The translations under genes were made by a program, and so were the position numbers. Source: Nanobdellota archaeon (GTDB lineage Archaea; Nanobdellota; Nanobdellia; Parvarchaeales; Parvarchaeaceae). From it: a DNA stretch of 52,122 nucleotides. The stretch is taken from contig JAJYRE010000007.1 in NCBI GenBank assembly GCA_021794235.1, positions 1-52,122 of the forward strand, read 5' to 3'. Shown piece after piece: positions 18,080 through 27,144 of this stretch (positions within the stretch are counted from its first letter, which is position 1; every line of letters starts with the position of its first letter). The notes under the pieces are model-generated. The model saw only the letters and a program-made list of their open reading frames with translations. It was not told where the DNA came from and searched no databases.

Positions 18080-18120
18080 GTATATTAAAAAGTCTGAGTC
18101 CGAGTAGGTGAGGTAAAAAC

Positions 18121-20835
18121 ATGAAAGCAAAAGTAGTAAGAAGTGTAAAGAAATTAGCAGCAGTAGCAACTGGAGCTCTGTTCTTAGGAGCAACAATGGG
18201 AATGGCTAGCGTCTTCGCTAGTGGACTTTCTAGTCTACCAGGAGCATTTGTAAGCAACGGTCACGTTAACTCTGTATTTGTCGTAGGACAGAGCGCAGCA
18301 GTAGCAGACGTAATCGGCGCAATAGATATATCCGCAGCATTGACTGCATCAGCAGCACACACTGTAGGAGCATCAGGTCAGATATCTGTTGGCTCATTAG
18401 CACTTAGCTCAAAGGCTCACAGTACTAACACGTTCAAGACAAACGGAACACAATTGGCACAGCTTTTGCCATCAGTAAATCTGGTTGCTACAAACTTCAC
18501 CTCCGGCGGTAAGAACTATACATCTGTAGAGAACGTATCATTCTCAAGCAGCATTCTTCCTAAAATCAATGGATTGAACGTATTGTTCCCAGCGGGAGCT
18601 TACTACCTTCAGTCATACATAGTAAACAGGTCTAACAACTCAAATAGCAATAAAATAGGAGTTGGAATACTTAACTTCACAGCGTTTTCATACGCTACAA
18701 ACGTAACATATGCGTTAGGTAACAATGTTGAATCGCTTCTTAAGTTGAACACGACAGTAGCACAGTTTGGTACTACAAAGTCATACACTAACGTAAAGAC
18801 ACCTACAACAATAACTCAGGGCCCTAATTCTGTTTTATTGCAGGGTGTCGCAACATTCGCTGGATCCACACCAGGCACATCATACAATCAGCTAGAGATA
18901 AGCGTTAATGGTGGCGCATTGCAATACATAAACTTTAGTAAGTCAACGACAGTAGGTAACGTGACAATAAATCCAGGACCTGGTGTACTTTCAAATTCCA
19001 CAGGGAGTTTCGTAAGGGCTGTTAGCATATCAAGCATAGCACACAATCAGAATGTAACCGGTTCGCATGTATCAGTACTATCAGGACTCGGATCACTGAA
19101 TGTAACTGTTGTGAATGCTACTAGTAAGGCAACGGGTGGACAGTTCGTACTCACAAGTACAACTCCTTTCACACTGCCTTACAGCTTTAGTAAAGCTAGT
19201 AGCTTCAGTCTGCCACAGAACCTTACAACAGTCGACCTACAGTCATTAACACACACGTTTGTAGGCACAACTCAGGGACAAAACGTAACCTTAACCGTTG
19301 GTAAAGCCGGTTATGATAATGCAACCGTAAAGAACGCATCTACAGCAGCAGCCGCAGCAGTAGCTCTTACAAGCAACGTTCCAAACATAGGCGTTGGAGC
19401 AGGAGCTTTGTACACTAACGCAGTAAATGTACCTAGTACAATCCAATTTGGCCCATCAGCTACAAAAGCAAATGATTTAAACGCGACACTTTCGAATATA
19501 CTTGCAAATAACTCTTTGCTATACAAGGTTAATGGTGTAAAGGGCAGTATTGCGCCTGGTACTGAAGGAATTAGAGGAAATGCAACTATAGCATTCTCTT
19601 CGCTTTCAACAGCCCCTGCAGGAGTATTGGATCTTGCAATTACAAACGCAAGTAAAACACACAGCAGTTACCCAGCATTTATACCAGCACTTAACAACAC
19701 AGCTTCACCCGCATTGGTATTTTATACACTACCAAATGGACAGTTACTTGGTTTGCATTATAAAGCAGTAGCTTTGACAACCGCAGCGACACCTAGCGCA
19801 TACAGGAATAACCTGACTTACATAATCAACTTTACCGCAGCTACTACGGCTAACCCTACAAATACTTCAGTGGCTTTCAATGCAAATGGTAAGTTTTCAA
19901 TGAACTACGGTGGTTATAATTTAACTGCAGTTAAATTTGTAGCACCAGGAAATGCATCGGCAAAGGTATCTAATCTAAGTGTAAGAGCACCAGTAGCATC
20001 GTTTGGTGCGAGCGACTCAGTAGTACCTGGTTTTAGTGGTATATACACGAATAGTGGACTAATGCAATACGTGAACTCTACATCTGGAGCAACAAGCGCA
20101 GTACTAGGAAACTTTACTTTCAACGGTTCAGTTTTCAAGTTTACTGACAGACTTGGAGCTACAATACCAGTTATGGTGAAGTCGTATGCTAACGGAACAA
20201 CTTATCTTGCAACTACAGCAAACACTACAGCAAACACATGGGGCGCATATGTTACGTTTACTAAAAGCGCATCAAAGGTGCCTAATGTAGCTAACTTCTA
20301 CATACCTACACAGAACTACACTGTAGCAGTAGCAGGTTCGCAAGTCATAAGCGGACAGACAAACTACACAGTAGGTCAGACGATAACCGGTGGTAAATTA
20401 CTGTCAATAGCAGGAGCAACAGGCGCATCAGCAGCTTCGTTCATAAACAGCAACCCTAACCTTGCAATGCAGGACAACAACTTTGCAGGCAGCACAAACA
20501 GTGTACCTGTTATAATAGTCGGTGGTCCAGCAGTTAACACACTAGCAGCAACAGTATTAGGCAGCTCAACACCTATATACGGTTCAGCATTTACCAACAA
20601 GACTGGAGTAGGCGCAGGTGAAGCATTGATACAGTACTTCAGCAATGTATCTGCATTCAACAACCAGCCCGCTATATTAGTAGCAGGTTACTATGCAAAT
20701 GCTACAGTACTTGCATCAGAAGTGCTTGCAATGTCACTTGTAGGTGAGCCAGTAGTTGCTCTTAACGGAACAAAGGTTATACTTAGCGCAAACAGCGCAA
20801 GTTACACTGGCGTTACGATAAAAAGCAGCTCGTAA
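18121..20835 (+). CDS. S-layer protein
   Basis: Signal peptide (KKLAAVATGALFLGATMGMASVFA), long N/S/T-rich ectodomain with many NxS/T sequons, C-terminal VPVIIVGGPAVNTLAATVLG...ILVAGYYANATVLASEVLA typical of archaeal S-layer C-terminal regions; leadered gene with strong terminator. Confidence 0.88.
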   Translation: MKAKVVRSVKKLAAVATGALFLGATMGMASVFASGLSSLPGAFVSNGHVNSVFVVGQSAAVADVIGAIDISAALTASAAHTVGASGQISVGSLALSSKAHSTNTFKTNGTQLAQLLPSVNLVATNFTSGGKNYTSVENVSFSSSILPKINGLNVLFPAGAYYLQSYIVNRSNNSNSNKIGVGILNFTAFSYATNVTYALGNNVESLLKLNTTVAQFGTTKSYTNVKTPTTITQGPNSVLLQGVATFAGSTPGTSYNQLEISVNGGALQYINFSKSTTVGNVTINPGPGVLSNSTGSFVRAVSISSIAHNQNVTGSHVSVLSGLGSLNVTVVNATSKATGGQFVLTSTTPFTLPYSFSKASSFSLPQNLTTVDLQSLTHTFVGTTQGQNVTLTVGKAGYDNATVKNASTAAAAAVALTSNVPNIGVGAGALYTNAVNVPSTIQFGPSATKANDLNATLSNILANNSLLYKVNGVKGSIAPGTEGIRGNATIAFSSLSTAPAGVLDLAITNASKTHSSYPAFIPALNNTASPALVFYTLPNGQLLGLHYKAVALTTAATPSAYRNNLTYIINFTAATTANPTNTSVAFNANGKFSMNYGGYNLTAVKFVAPGNASAKVSNLSVRAPVASFGASDSVVPGFSGIYTNSGLMQYVNSTSGATSAVLGNFTFNGSVFKFTDRLGATIPVMVKSYANGTTYLATTANTTANTWGAYVTFTKSASKVPNVANFYIPTQNYTVAVAGSQVISGQTNYTVGQTITGGKLLSIAGATGASAASFINSNPNLAMQDNNFAGSTNSVPVIIVGGPAVNTLAATVLGSSTPIYGSAFTNKTGVGAGEALIQYFSNVSAFNNQPAILVAGYYANATVLASEVLAMSLVGEPVVALNGTKVILSANSASYTGVTIKSSS

Positions 20836-20857
20836 ACAGTTTTAAATAAAGCGAGTT

Positions 20858-20890
20858 AGGGGCTTTTGCCCCTTCTCACCTTTTGTTTTT
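20858..20890 (+). terminator. Hairpin plus T-rich terminator of the S-layer gene
   Basis: AGGGGC-TTTT-GCCCCT hairpin (20858-20873) followed by tctcaccttttgttttt. Confidence 0.75.
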
Positions 20891-20935
20891 TAAACTTCTA
20901 TATTTTTATAAGTCTTTAATTCCTAATCTCTATCT

Positions 20936-21349
20936 ATGAAATTGATCATAAAAGAGCAGGAGGTAGGTAAGAAAAAACCTCTGAATAAAGAATTGATTCT
21001 AGTTGTTCTTGTATTTGTAGGAGTCGCAGTTTTCGTATATCTCATAGCTACAACAATAAACGGTCAGATACAGCAGAATAATCTCGCTAGCTTCAATGCG
21101 GAAGCAGCCGCCTACGGCAACCAGCTTACATCGGAGTTATCGATAAATTCTTCTGCCTGTCAGCAATCTGCAACTAGTAACAATACCAACTTGACGTTGG
21201 CCTGCGGAGCGGTGTTCTACTGCAGATACTCGAGCGCCTGCGAATCTCAGCTTCCGAATCTTTCCTCCAAAACAATAAGCATATTATGCGACGCTTTCAA
21301 ATCAAACAGGGTTATCGCGACCGGAATGTGCTTCAAGCAGCAGATCTAG
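20936..21349 (+). CDS. Membrane-anchored, cysteine-rich extracytoplasmic protein
   Basis: N-terminal TM (LILVVLVFVGVAVFVYLIATTI) then six Cys in the ectodomain. Confidence 0.6.
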   Translation: MKLIIKEQEVGKKKPLNKELILVVLVFVGVAVFVYLIATTINGQIQQNNLASFNAEAAAYGNQLTSELSINSSACQQSATSNNTNLTLACGAVFYCRYSSACESQLPNLSSKTISILCDAFKSNRVIATGMCFKQQI

Positions 21350-21379
21350 AGAAATACGAAATTTTAACTTATAATTTAC

Positions 21380-22594
21380 ATGGGATTAGATGAAAACGCC
21401 GGTATTTTGACTTTTGGCGGACATAGCTATGATTTTGATGGCAGGCTCTTCACCGAAAATTCCGATTTTATAGTTCAGGAGATAGAAGACGACGGCACGA
21501 TACTCAGTACGGAAAGACAGGATTCTACAGGTCCGAGTGGAGAAAAGAAAGATTTTCTTACATTCACTTTAGTAAAGGAGGGGTTGTCCACTCCGGAGGC
21601 GATGCGTATGCTTGCCAGAGACCTGCACATCAACGTAAGAAGGATAGGATACAATGGAAACAAGGACAAGAGGGCAATAACCTCCCAGAGGATAAGCATA
21701 TTCAAACTGGATTTCGAGCGTTTCAAGATCCAGAATCAAAATATGTTTTTCAGAGATTTCAACTACAGCGAGGCGGGATGTAAGATAGGCGCTATTTACG
21801 GAAACAGGTTCACAATCAGGGTAAGAGAGTTTGCCGGTGATGATTCCGATCTATCCGAACTTTCGGAGGAAGTAAAAAAAGGGCTTCCGAACTTTTACGG
21901 CCCGCAGAGATTCGGCTCCCAGCACTTAAACGTAGAAGTATCGAAGAAAATATTCGCAAGAGACTTCAGGGGGGCATTCTATTCACTGGTTTTGGAGGAG
22001 AGGAAAGACGGGAGGTCCGGCGACAAATACAGAGAAGACCTAAGGAACATATTCGGCAATTTTGTACTCAACGACGAGGAGATAGATATAGAAGCCGCAA
22101 GAGGGGCTCTGGACGCCCTGCCGGGCTTCATGTACAATGAAAAGATGATGCTCAGACACCTGATGGAGTATAAGCACGACTATATAGGTGCGATGAGGCT
22201 GCTTCCCAAGTATTTCAGGCTGATGATAGTCCAGGCATACCAGTCCTACATGTTCAACTTAGTTCTGAGCAGGCTTGTCGGGAGCATAGGCATAGACAAC
22301 TTGCCTGAAGAGCTGCCGTCCATAGGATACGACTTGACTCTAGGAGAAGACAGAGTATCAGACGTAATAAGAGAAGTAATGGCTTCGGAGGGGATAGAAA
22401 GCCTGGAATCATTTAAGGTGACGCAGATCCCGGAGGCAAGCCTGAAAACGTTTAATAGATCCGCTTTGATAGTTCCGGAAAACCTGGACATTAAAAGGGA
22501 GGGAAACGACATTATACTGTCATTTTCCTTAAAGAAAGGCTCCTACGCAACAATACTTCTAATGAAGATGTTTCCCTCTATTTACAAAGATTGA
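21380..22594 (+). CDS. truD: tRNA pseudouridine synthase TruD
   Basis: NSDFIVQEI, GYNGNKDKRAITSQRISIF, GNRFTIRVREF, NFYGPQRFG, IVQAYQSYMFN are TruD motifs. Confidence 0.93.
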   Translation: MGLDENAGILTFGGHSYDFDGRLFTENSDFIVQEIEDDGTILSTERQDSTGPSGEKKDFLTFTLVKEGLSTPEAMRMLARDLHINVRRIGYNGNKDKRAITSQRISIFKLDFERFKIQNQNMFFRDFNYSEAGCKIGAIYGNRFTIRVREFAGDDSDLSELSEEVKKGLPNFYGPQRFGSQHLNVEVSKKIFARDFRGAFYSLVLEERKDGRSGDKYREDLRNIFGNFVLNDEEIDIEAARGALDALPGFMYNEKMMLRHLMEYKHDYIGAMRLLPKYFRLMIVQAYQSYMFNLVLSRLVGSIGIDNLPEELPSIGYDLTLGEDRVSDVIREVMASEGIESLESFKVTQIPEASLKTFNRSALIVPENLDIKREGNDIILSFSLKKGSYATILLMKMFPSIYKD

Positions 22595-23267
22595 ACTTAG
22601 GATCATATTGACACAGCGTGTTCTTTAACTGTGCGGTATTCTCGTATCCCACGTAGGTATTATTCTCATTTATTATAAGGGTAGGGTAGTCTGTTACGTT
22701 GTACATCTTGTCTATCGCCTGTACGGGACTTATGTTTATGTTGGCATTCAATACTGTGGCGACAAGGGTATAATTCGACTGCTGTTCCAGATAACTGAGC
22801 TCTTCACCCTCATATACACAGTTGCTGCAGCCGTTTTGAGGGTATAACATCAGGACGTTCAGTATAGCGTTGTGGCACTGCGTTCCTATCCTTTGCGCCA
22901 GCAGCCAGTAGTCAAGTCTGGTATACGCGAACTGATTCACTATATTCTGATAGTCTTGGGCGTAAGTAGTATCTGTTTGAGCCGCATTTATCTCGGTATT
23001 AAGGGTCTGGAGCTGCTGGTTAAGGCTGCCGAGGCCGCTTTCCAATATGGCACATGACGTAGATGTGTTTGAGGTGCCTATAGCAGTAGTTAACGAGAGG
23101 GCTTCAAGAGACTGTTGGTCTAGTGTTAGGCTGTTCTGTAATATCGGTACTTTGAGATTTGCTATCGCGTATCCGGCAGAAAAGGCCAGGGACGCTATCA
23201 ACGCAACGGCGAGAAGCGCCAGCGTAATTTTAGTCCTATTCTCTAATTTCGATTTGCGATTTTCCAC
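22578..23267 (-). CDS. Membrane-anchored thioredoxin-fold (DsbA-like) protein
   Basis: N-terminal TM; MLYPQNGCSNCVYEGEELSYL (CxxC) and DYPTLIINENNTYVGY (cis-Pro region). Confidence 0.7.
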   Translation of the reverse strand: MENRKSKLENRTKITLALLAVALIASLAFSAGYAIANLKVPILQNSLTLDQQSLEALSLTTAIGTSNTSTSCAILESGLGSLNQQLQTLNTEINAAQTDTTYAQDYQNIVNQFAYTRLDYWLLAQRIGTQCHNAILNVLMLYPQNGCSNCVYEGEELSYLEQQSNYTLVATVLNANINISPVQAIDKMYNVTDYPTLIINENNTYVGYENTAQLKNTLCQYDPKFNLCK

Positions 23268-24517
23268 ATTACTCTCTTTCTAAATATGACACCGTTGACA
23301 AAGCCGTATAGCCACGTCATTCCAAGAAAATATGAGAAGAGCGTGACATAAATAGCTATCCCTATGGTATCCTTTATCGCGTCTATTCTCTTCATGACGC
23401 CCTTCAGTGAGAAGAACAGGGAGTACAATCCGAAGACCAGCAGGAAGATACCAAACAATGATAGGACATCAAAGCTATACCCGACGGCGAGTATCGTTTG
23501 CCACAGGGTCTGCGTTGAAAACACCACCCCGACATTCGTTACAGTAAAGAAACCCTCTAAAATCCAACTATATATATAGTATGCTATAAGTGGCAGCGCC
23601 ACTATCGAGAAGAACACAGAGGTGAAAATCATCACCATTATGCTTCTGTCTATAAGACCGTGGTTATCCTTGCTCATTATAGTCTTCCTGTATTTCATCA
23701 TATTGTAGAAGAATCCGGAATACCAGCGGCTTCTCTGCTTGAATAGAACGGATATCTTATCCGGTACGATAGTATAAGAAAACGCGTCTATGACGTTCTC
23801 CACCATATAACCCTCCGTGAGCAGGTGTATTGCTATCTCCATGTCCTCGGTTATGTTCTTCTCATCGAAGTATCCTATTTTTTTCAAGGCTGATACCCTG
23901 AACATTGAACCGGGACCCGGCGCCACCATCAGGTTGCCGACATAGCTGAACGCCTTTCTGAGGACTATCGAAAATATGTAGTCGTACTTTTGGATCAACT
24001 GCACGGCCTTCTTTGGTTTGTACACGGCCACCGAAGGAGTTACGGCCCCAACGTTTTTATTCCTGAACGGCACCAGCAGCTTTCTCAGCATTTTCCTGTC
24101 TGCCATCGAGTCGGCGTCAAGTGTGGCAACAAATTCCTCTTTTACGAAGTTCTTTATTACGTAGTTCATTACAGCGGCCTTTCCATTGACGCCGGTGTCA
24201 ACTACCTTTACCCCTTTTTTCTCGAATGAGTATGCCACCTTTCTGGTTTTTCTGTCAGTGGACCTGTTCAAGGCTACATAGATCTTTATCTTGTCCTTGG
24301 GATAATCGCTCGCTAGCACGCTGTTTATTGACAGTTTAAGATCCTCGCCTTCGAACAGTGTAGGGATGACAAGAGCGACTTTCGGATAGGATTTTAACTC
24401 CTCTTCTGCCTTATCCTCCCTCAATATCTCGAAATATATGAACAGCCAGAAAAACAGCAGGAATAACACCAATATAGACATTATCTCGAGCAAACTTTGT
24501 GCGTACATATTATGCAT
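23243..24517 (-). CDS. Family 2 glycosyltransferase, membrane-bound
   Basis: VALVIPTLFEGEDLKLSINSVLASDYP, ATLDADSMAD, ITEDMEIAIHLLTEGY, KQRSRWYSGF (QxxRW) plus TM segments. Confidence 0.92.
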   Translation of the reverse strand: MHNMYAQSLLEIMSILVLFLLFFWLFIYFEILREDKAEEELKSYPKVALVIPTLFEGEDLKLSINSVLASDYPKDKIKIYVALNRSTDRKTRKVAYSFEKKGVKVVDTGVNGKAAVMNYVIKNFVKEEFVATLDADSMADRKMLRKLLVPFRNKNVGAVTPSVAVYKPKKAVQLIQKYDYIFSIVLRKAFSYVGNLMVAPGPGSMFRVSALKKIGYFDEKNITEDMEIAIHLLTEGYMVENVIDAFSYTIVPDKISVLFKQRSRWYSGFFYNMMKYRKTIMSKDNHGLIDRSIMVMIFTSVFFSIVALPLIAYYIYSWILEGFFTVTNVGVVFSTQTLWQTILAVGYSFDVLSLFGIFLLVFGLYSLFFSLKGVMKRIDAIKDTIGIAIYVTLFSYFLGMTWLYGFVNGVIFRKRVMWKIANRN

Positions 24518-24568
24518 CCTTTCCTTTAGAATATAAACTATTATTTGGTCCTGTCAAATTAAATATGT

Positions 24569-26038
24569 TTAATTTAGGATTTTCGTTATTGCCGTGCAGG
24601 CGTTCCGAATAATCGTGGAAGGGATCCTGGAGTATAGCATTATACACGCCTCTTCCGGATTCGCCCGGGAACTAGCAATGTCCTGGTTGACTCCGTTCTT
24701 CAGTGCGATTACAGGGGTGAATCGGCAGCTGTTTTGTGATAATCCATAAGTATACAGGTATATGCCGGATTCATTTCCCCTAAGGCTATAGTTGCTATTC
24801 TGGATAGGCCCGAAGTTTACTATAGGGTATTGCGAATAGTTTCCACCACGCGGATAGGTGGCGCTTATACCATAGTAATCCAGATAGACCCAGTTGTTTG
24901 ACTGGACCGTGCAGTTTGTTGTGCTGTATGCCGAATACAGCAGCGATTTTGCGGAGCTTGCCTGTACACTTAAAATCCCGGAGTTGAATGGCTGAGAATA
25001 CACGGCTGTATAGGCTATTACCATGGATATCAGAAAGAAGAGCGTTCCCGCAAGCAGCATCTTTTTGTTGAAGAAAAGCGAAAGGATCAGAGTCGCAAAG
25101 AGGGTAACCATCAAAAAGAACCTGAAAAACCCTATTCCTGTGGCATAGAGCGGACTGGCTAGTATGTATACTGCAAGTGCTAATCCCGCCGCGGCCGATA
25201 AAATCGTTATATCCAATTTTTTCCTTCTAAAAAGATTTTGCGCTTTTTTGTTATAGAGTAGTATCGCGATCGCTATCGGTATTAGTACGGCTAATTCCAC
25301 GATGGCGCTGTACGTATACACATTGCCGTAAGACGCGCCGGAGTTCTGGTACAGCGAACTCGCAAATGTGAATATTATGTTGTGGTATAATATCAGGTTA
25401 TAGGCGAAATAAGGGATAAGCGCCAAAAGTATGAACGCGACGGCTATCCCTATTCTTTTAAGAGACTTTATCCGGTTCCCATCAATCAGGAAAAGCAGAA
25501 GCGGGAGAAAGAACAGGCTGTCATACTTCGAGACAAACGCCAAAGCGAAGAATATCCCTGCGTAGTGCGGTTTTTTCACCTTTATCATGCTTATGAAGAG
25601 GAGTATGAACGCGTACATGGGCAGCTCCGATCCGTTCTTTATCGCGTAGAACAGGAAAAAGGGGTTGAATATGAACCCCAGAAGAACTGCATTATCCACT
25701 CCGAATGATTCCGCGAAGAAATAGACAGCTACGAAGAATATCGACGTCGCAACAGCAATGAACGCGTACACGGCATAGGATCCGAACGCAAACGACAGAA
25801 CCCCTATCAGGAAGCTCTCCAGCAGCGCCCTCTGGTTCTCAAAGTACTGCCCGCCATGGAACAGGTAATTCGCGTTGAGTATCCTGACAATCATGTCCCA
25901 ATTCGTTAGGAAGTTGAATTCAAGAGAGAAAAATACGACAGATGAGATCAGGAAAACGGCAATAATGTATTTTTTCTTTTTGTAAAGGAACTCATTGGCA
26001 TCATCCAGCACGTCTTTTGCGCGTTCAAATCCTTTCAT
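24569..26038 (-). CDS. Polytopic membrane glycosyltransferase (ArnT/PMT-like, GT-C)
   Basis: Multiple TM helices; architecture like dolichyl-phosphate-sugar-utilising GT-C enzymes; lies in a glycosyltransferase block. Confidence 0.65.
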   Translation of the reverse strand: MKGFERAKDVLDDANEFLYKKKKYIIAVFLISSVVFFSLEFNFLTNWDMIVRILNANYLFHGGQYFENQRALLESFLIGVLSFAFGSYAVYAFIAVATSIFFVAVYFFAESFGVDNAVLLGFIFNPFFLFYAIKNGSELPMYAFILLFISMIKVKKPHYAGIFFALAFVSKYDSLFFLPLLLFLIDGNRIKSLKRIGIAVAFILLALIPYFAYNLILYHNIIFTFASSLYQNSGASYGNVYTYSAIVELAVLIPIAIAILLYNKKAQNLFRRKKLDITILSAAAGLALAVYILASPLYATGIGFFRFFLMVTLFATLILSLFFNKKMLLAGTLFFLISMVIAYTAVYSQPFNSGILSVQASSAKSLLYSAYSTTNCTVQSNNWVYLDYYGISATYPRGGNYSQYPIVNFGPIQNSNYSLRGNESGIYLYTYGLSQNSCRFTPVIALKNGVNQDIASSRANPEEACIMLYSRIPSTIIRNACTAITKILN

Positions 26039-27032
26039 ATTCGTTCCAGGCGTACTTTTCGGATAGGAGGTAATTGAATGCGAACGCTGCGATTATACCC
26101 ACAAGATTAGCGATGAGGTAATTCATGAACGTGGATAAATAAACCGCTATCAACACGTTTATCACGAGTCCGACAAGAGCGACAAGATTGTACCTCGGCA
26201 ACGCTTGCCTTATGCTGACTCTGCTTTCAAATGTTATCTTGTGATTGAGTATGAAATTGCTTAATATCGAGATCTCGGTTGACAGTATGAATACCAGATA
26301 CAGCGGAAGTACGAGGTGGAACAGGAATGCGAAGAATTCGTTTACTACTATCCCGCTAAGGCCGACCAGCGCAAACTTGGCGAATCTAAACCTATTAAGC
26401 TCCATCAGCTGCAGGATAAAATCAAACATGACCTTTTTTGTAAGCTTGGACTCGCCGCTCCTTCTGACTCCGAACTTAAATTGTATCCGCCCTATCCTGC
26501 TGCCCTTTTTCATGTTTGCGAACACGTCTAACATTATTTTGTATCCGAATGGTTTTATTTCGTTTACGTTAACGGACTCCTTTCTGAATGCGAAGTATCC
26601 TGACATAGGGTCGTCTATTTTCTTTACCCTGTTCAGAAGCCCCCTCGCCATAGCCGAAGCCGTTTTGGATATCAACTTCCTTTTTATTGACATTTTGTTG
26701 TCGACTCTAGAGCCGTAGACCAAGTCGTATTTATCCAAGGATTTGAAAAACTCGGGGAGTTTTGATGGATCGTGCTGGAAATCGGCATCCATAACGGCGA
26801 TTCTGGCAGTCTTATCCCTTACGGACTTTATACCCTCCAGTACCGCCGACGATAGACCACGAACGTTTTTCCGGGTAATCAGCTTTACGTTAGTGAATTT
26901 CCCGCAGATCTTTTCGGTCCCGTCTCTCGAATCATCATCCACTACAATGACTTTGTATCTTTTAAGAAGCGGGAGAAGATTTCTCAGGTTTTCGGCTTCT
27001 TTGTACGTTGGGATGATAACATACTTTCCCAT
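26025..27032 (-). CDS. Dolichol-phosphate mannosyltransferase-like GT2 fused to GtrA-like membrane domain
   Basis: VIIPTYKEAENLRNLLPLL, VVDDDSRDGTEK, VMDADFQHDPSKLPEF, DPMSGYFAFRKE; C-terminal FAKFALVGLSGIVVNEFFAFLFH (GtrA). Start set at ATG 27032. Confidence 0.92.
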   Translation of the reverse strand: MGKYVIIPTYKEAENLRNLLPLLKRYKVIVVDDDSRDGTEKICGKFTNVKLITRKNVRGLSSAVLEGIKSVRDKTARIAVMDADFQHDPSKLPEFFKSLDKYDLVYGSRVDNKMSIKRKLISKTASAMARGLLNRVKKIDDPMSGYFAFRKESVNVNEIKPFGYKIMLDVFANMKKGSRIGRIQFKFGVRRSGESKLTKKVMFDFILQLMELNRFRFAKFALVGLSGIVVNEFFAFLFHLVLPLYLVFILSTEISILSNFILNHKITFESRVSIRQALPRYNLVALVGLVINVLIAVYLSTFMNYLIANLVGIIAAFAFNYLLSEKYAWNEYERI

Positions 27033-27144
27033 TTTACAAAATTCTTCCCCTATCACAGAAGCAGAGTCCGCCTCTGATACTTCGGTCGTTCATATGTTAG
27101 ATAAGTAAAATAACGTATATATATTGTGTATAAAACAGCTAGAT

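Noticed and set aside
18121-20835. Repeated GCA/ACA-rich runs in the S-layer gene considered as DNA repeats
   Set aside because: Explained by Ala/Thr/Asn/Ser-rich coding with strong codon preference; no exact tandem unit seen.
26245-26718. 157-aa plus-strand ORF opposite the DPM-GtrA gene
   Set aside because: Overlaps a strongly supported glycosyltransferase; reads as a reverse-strand artefact.
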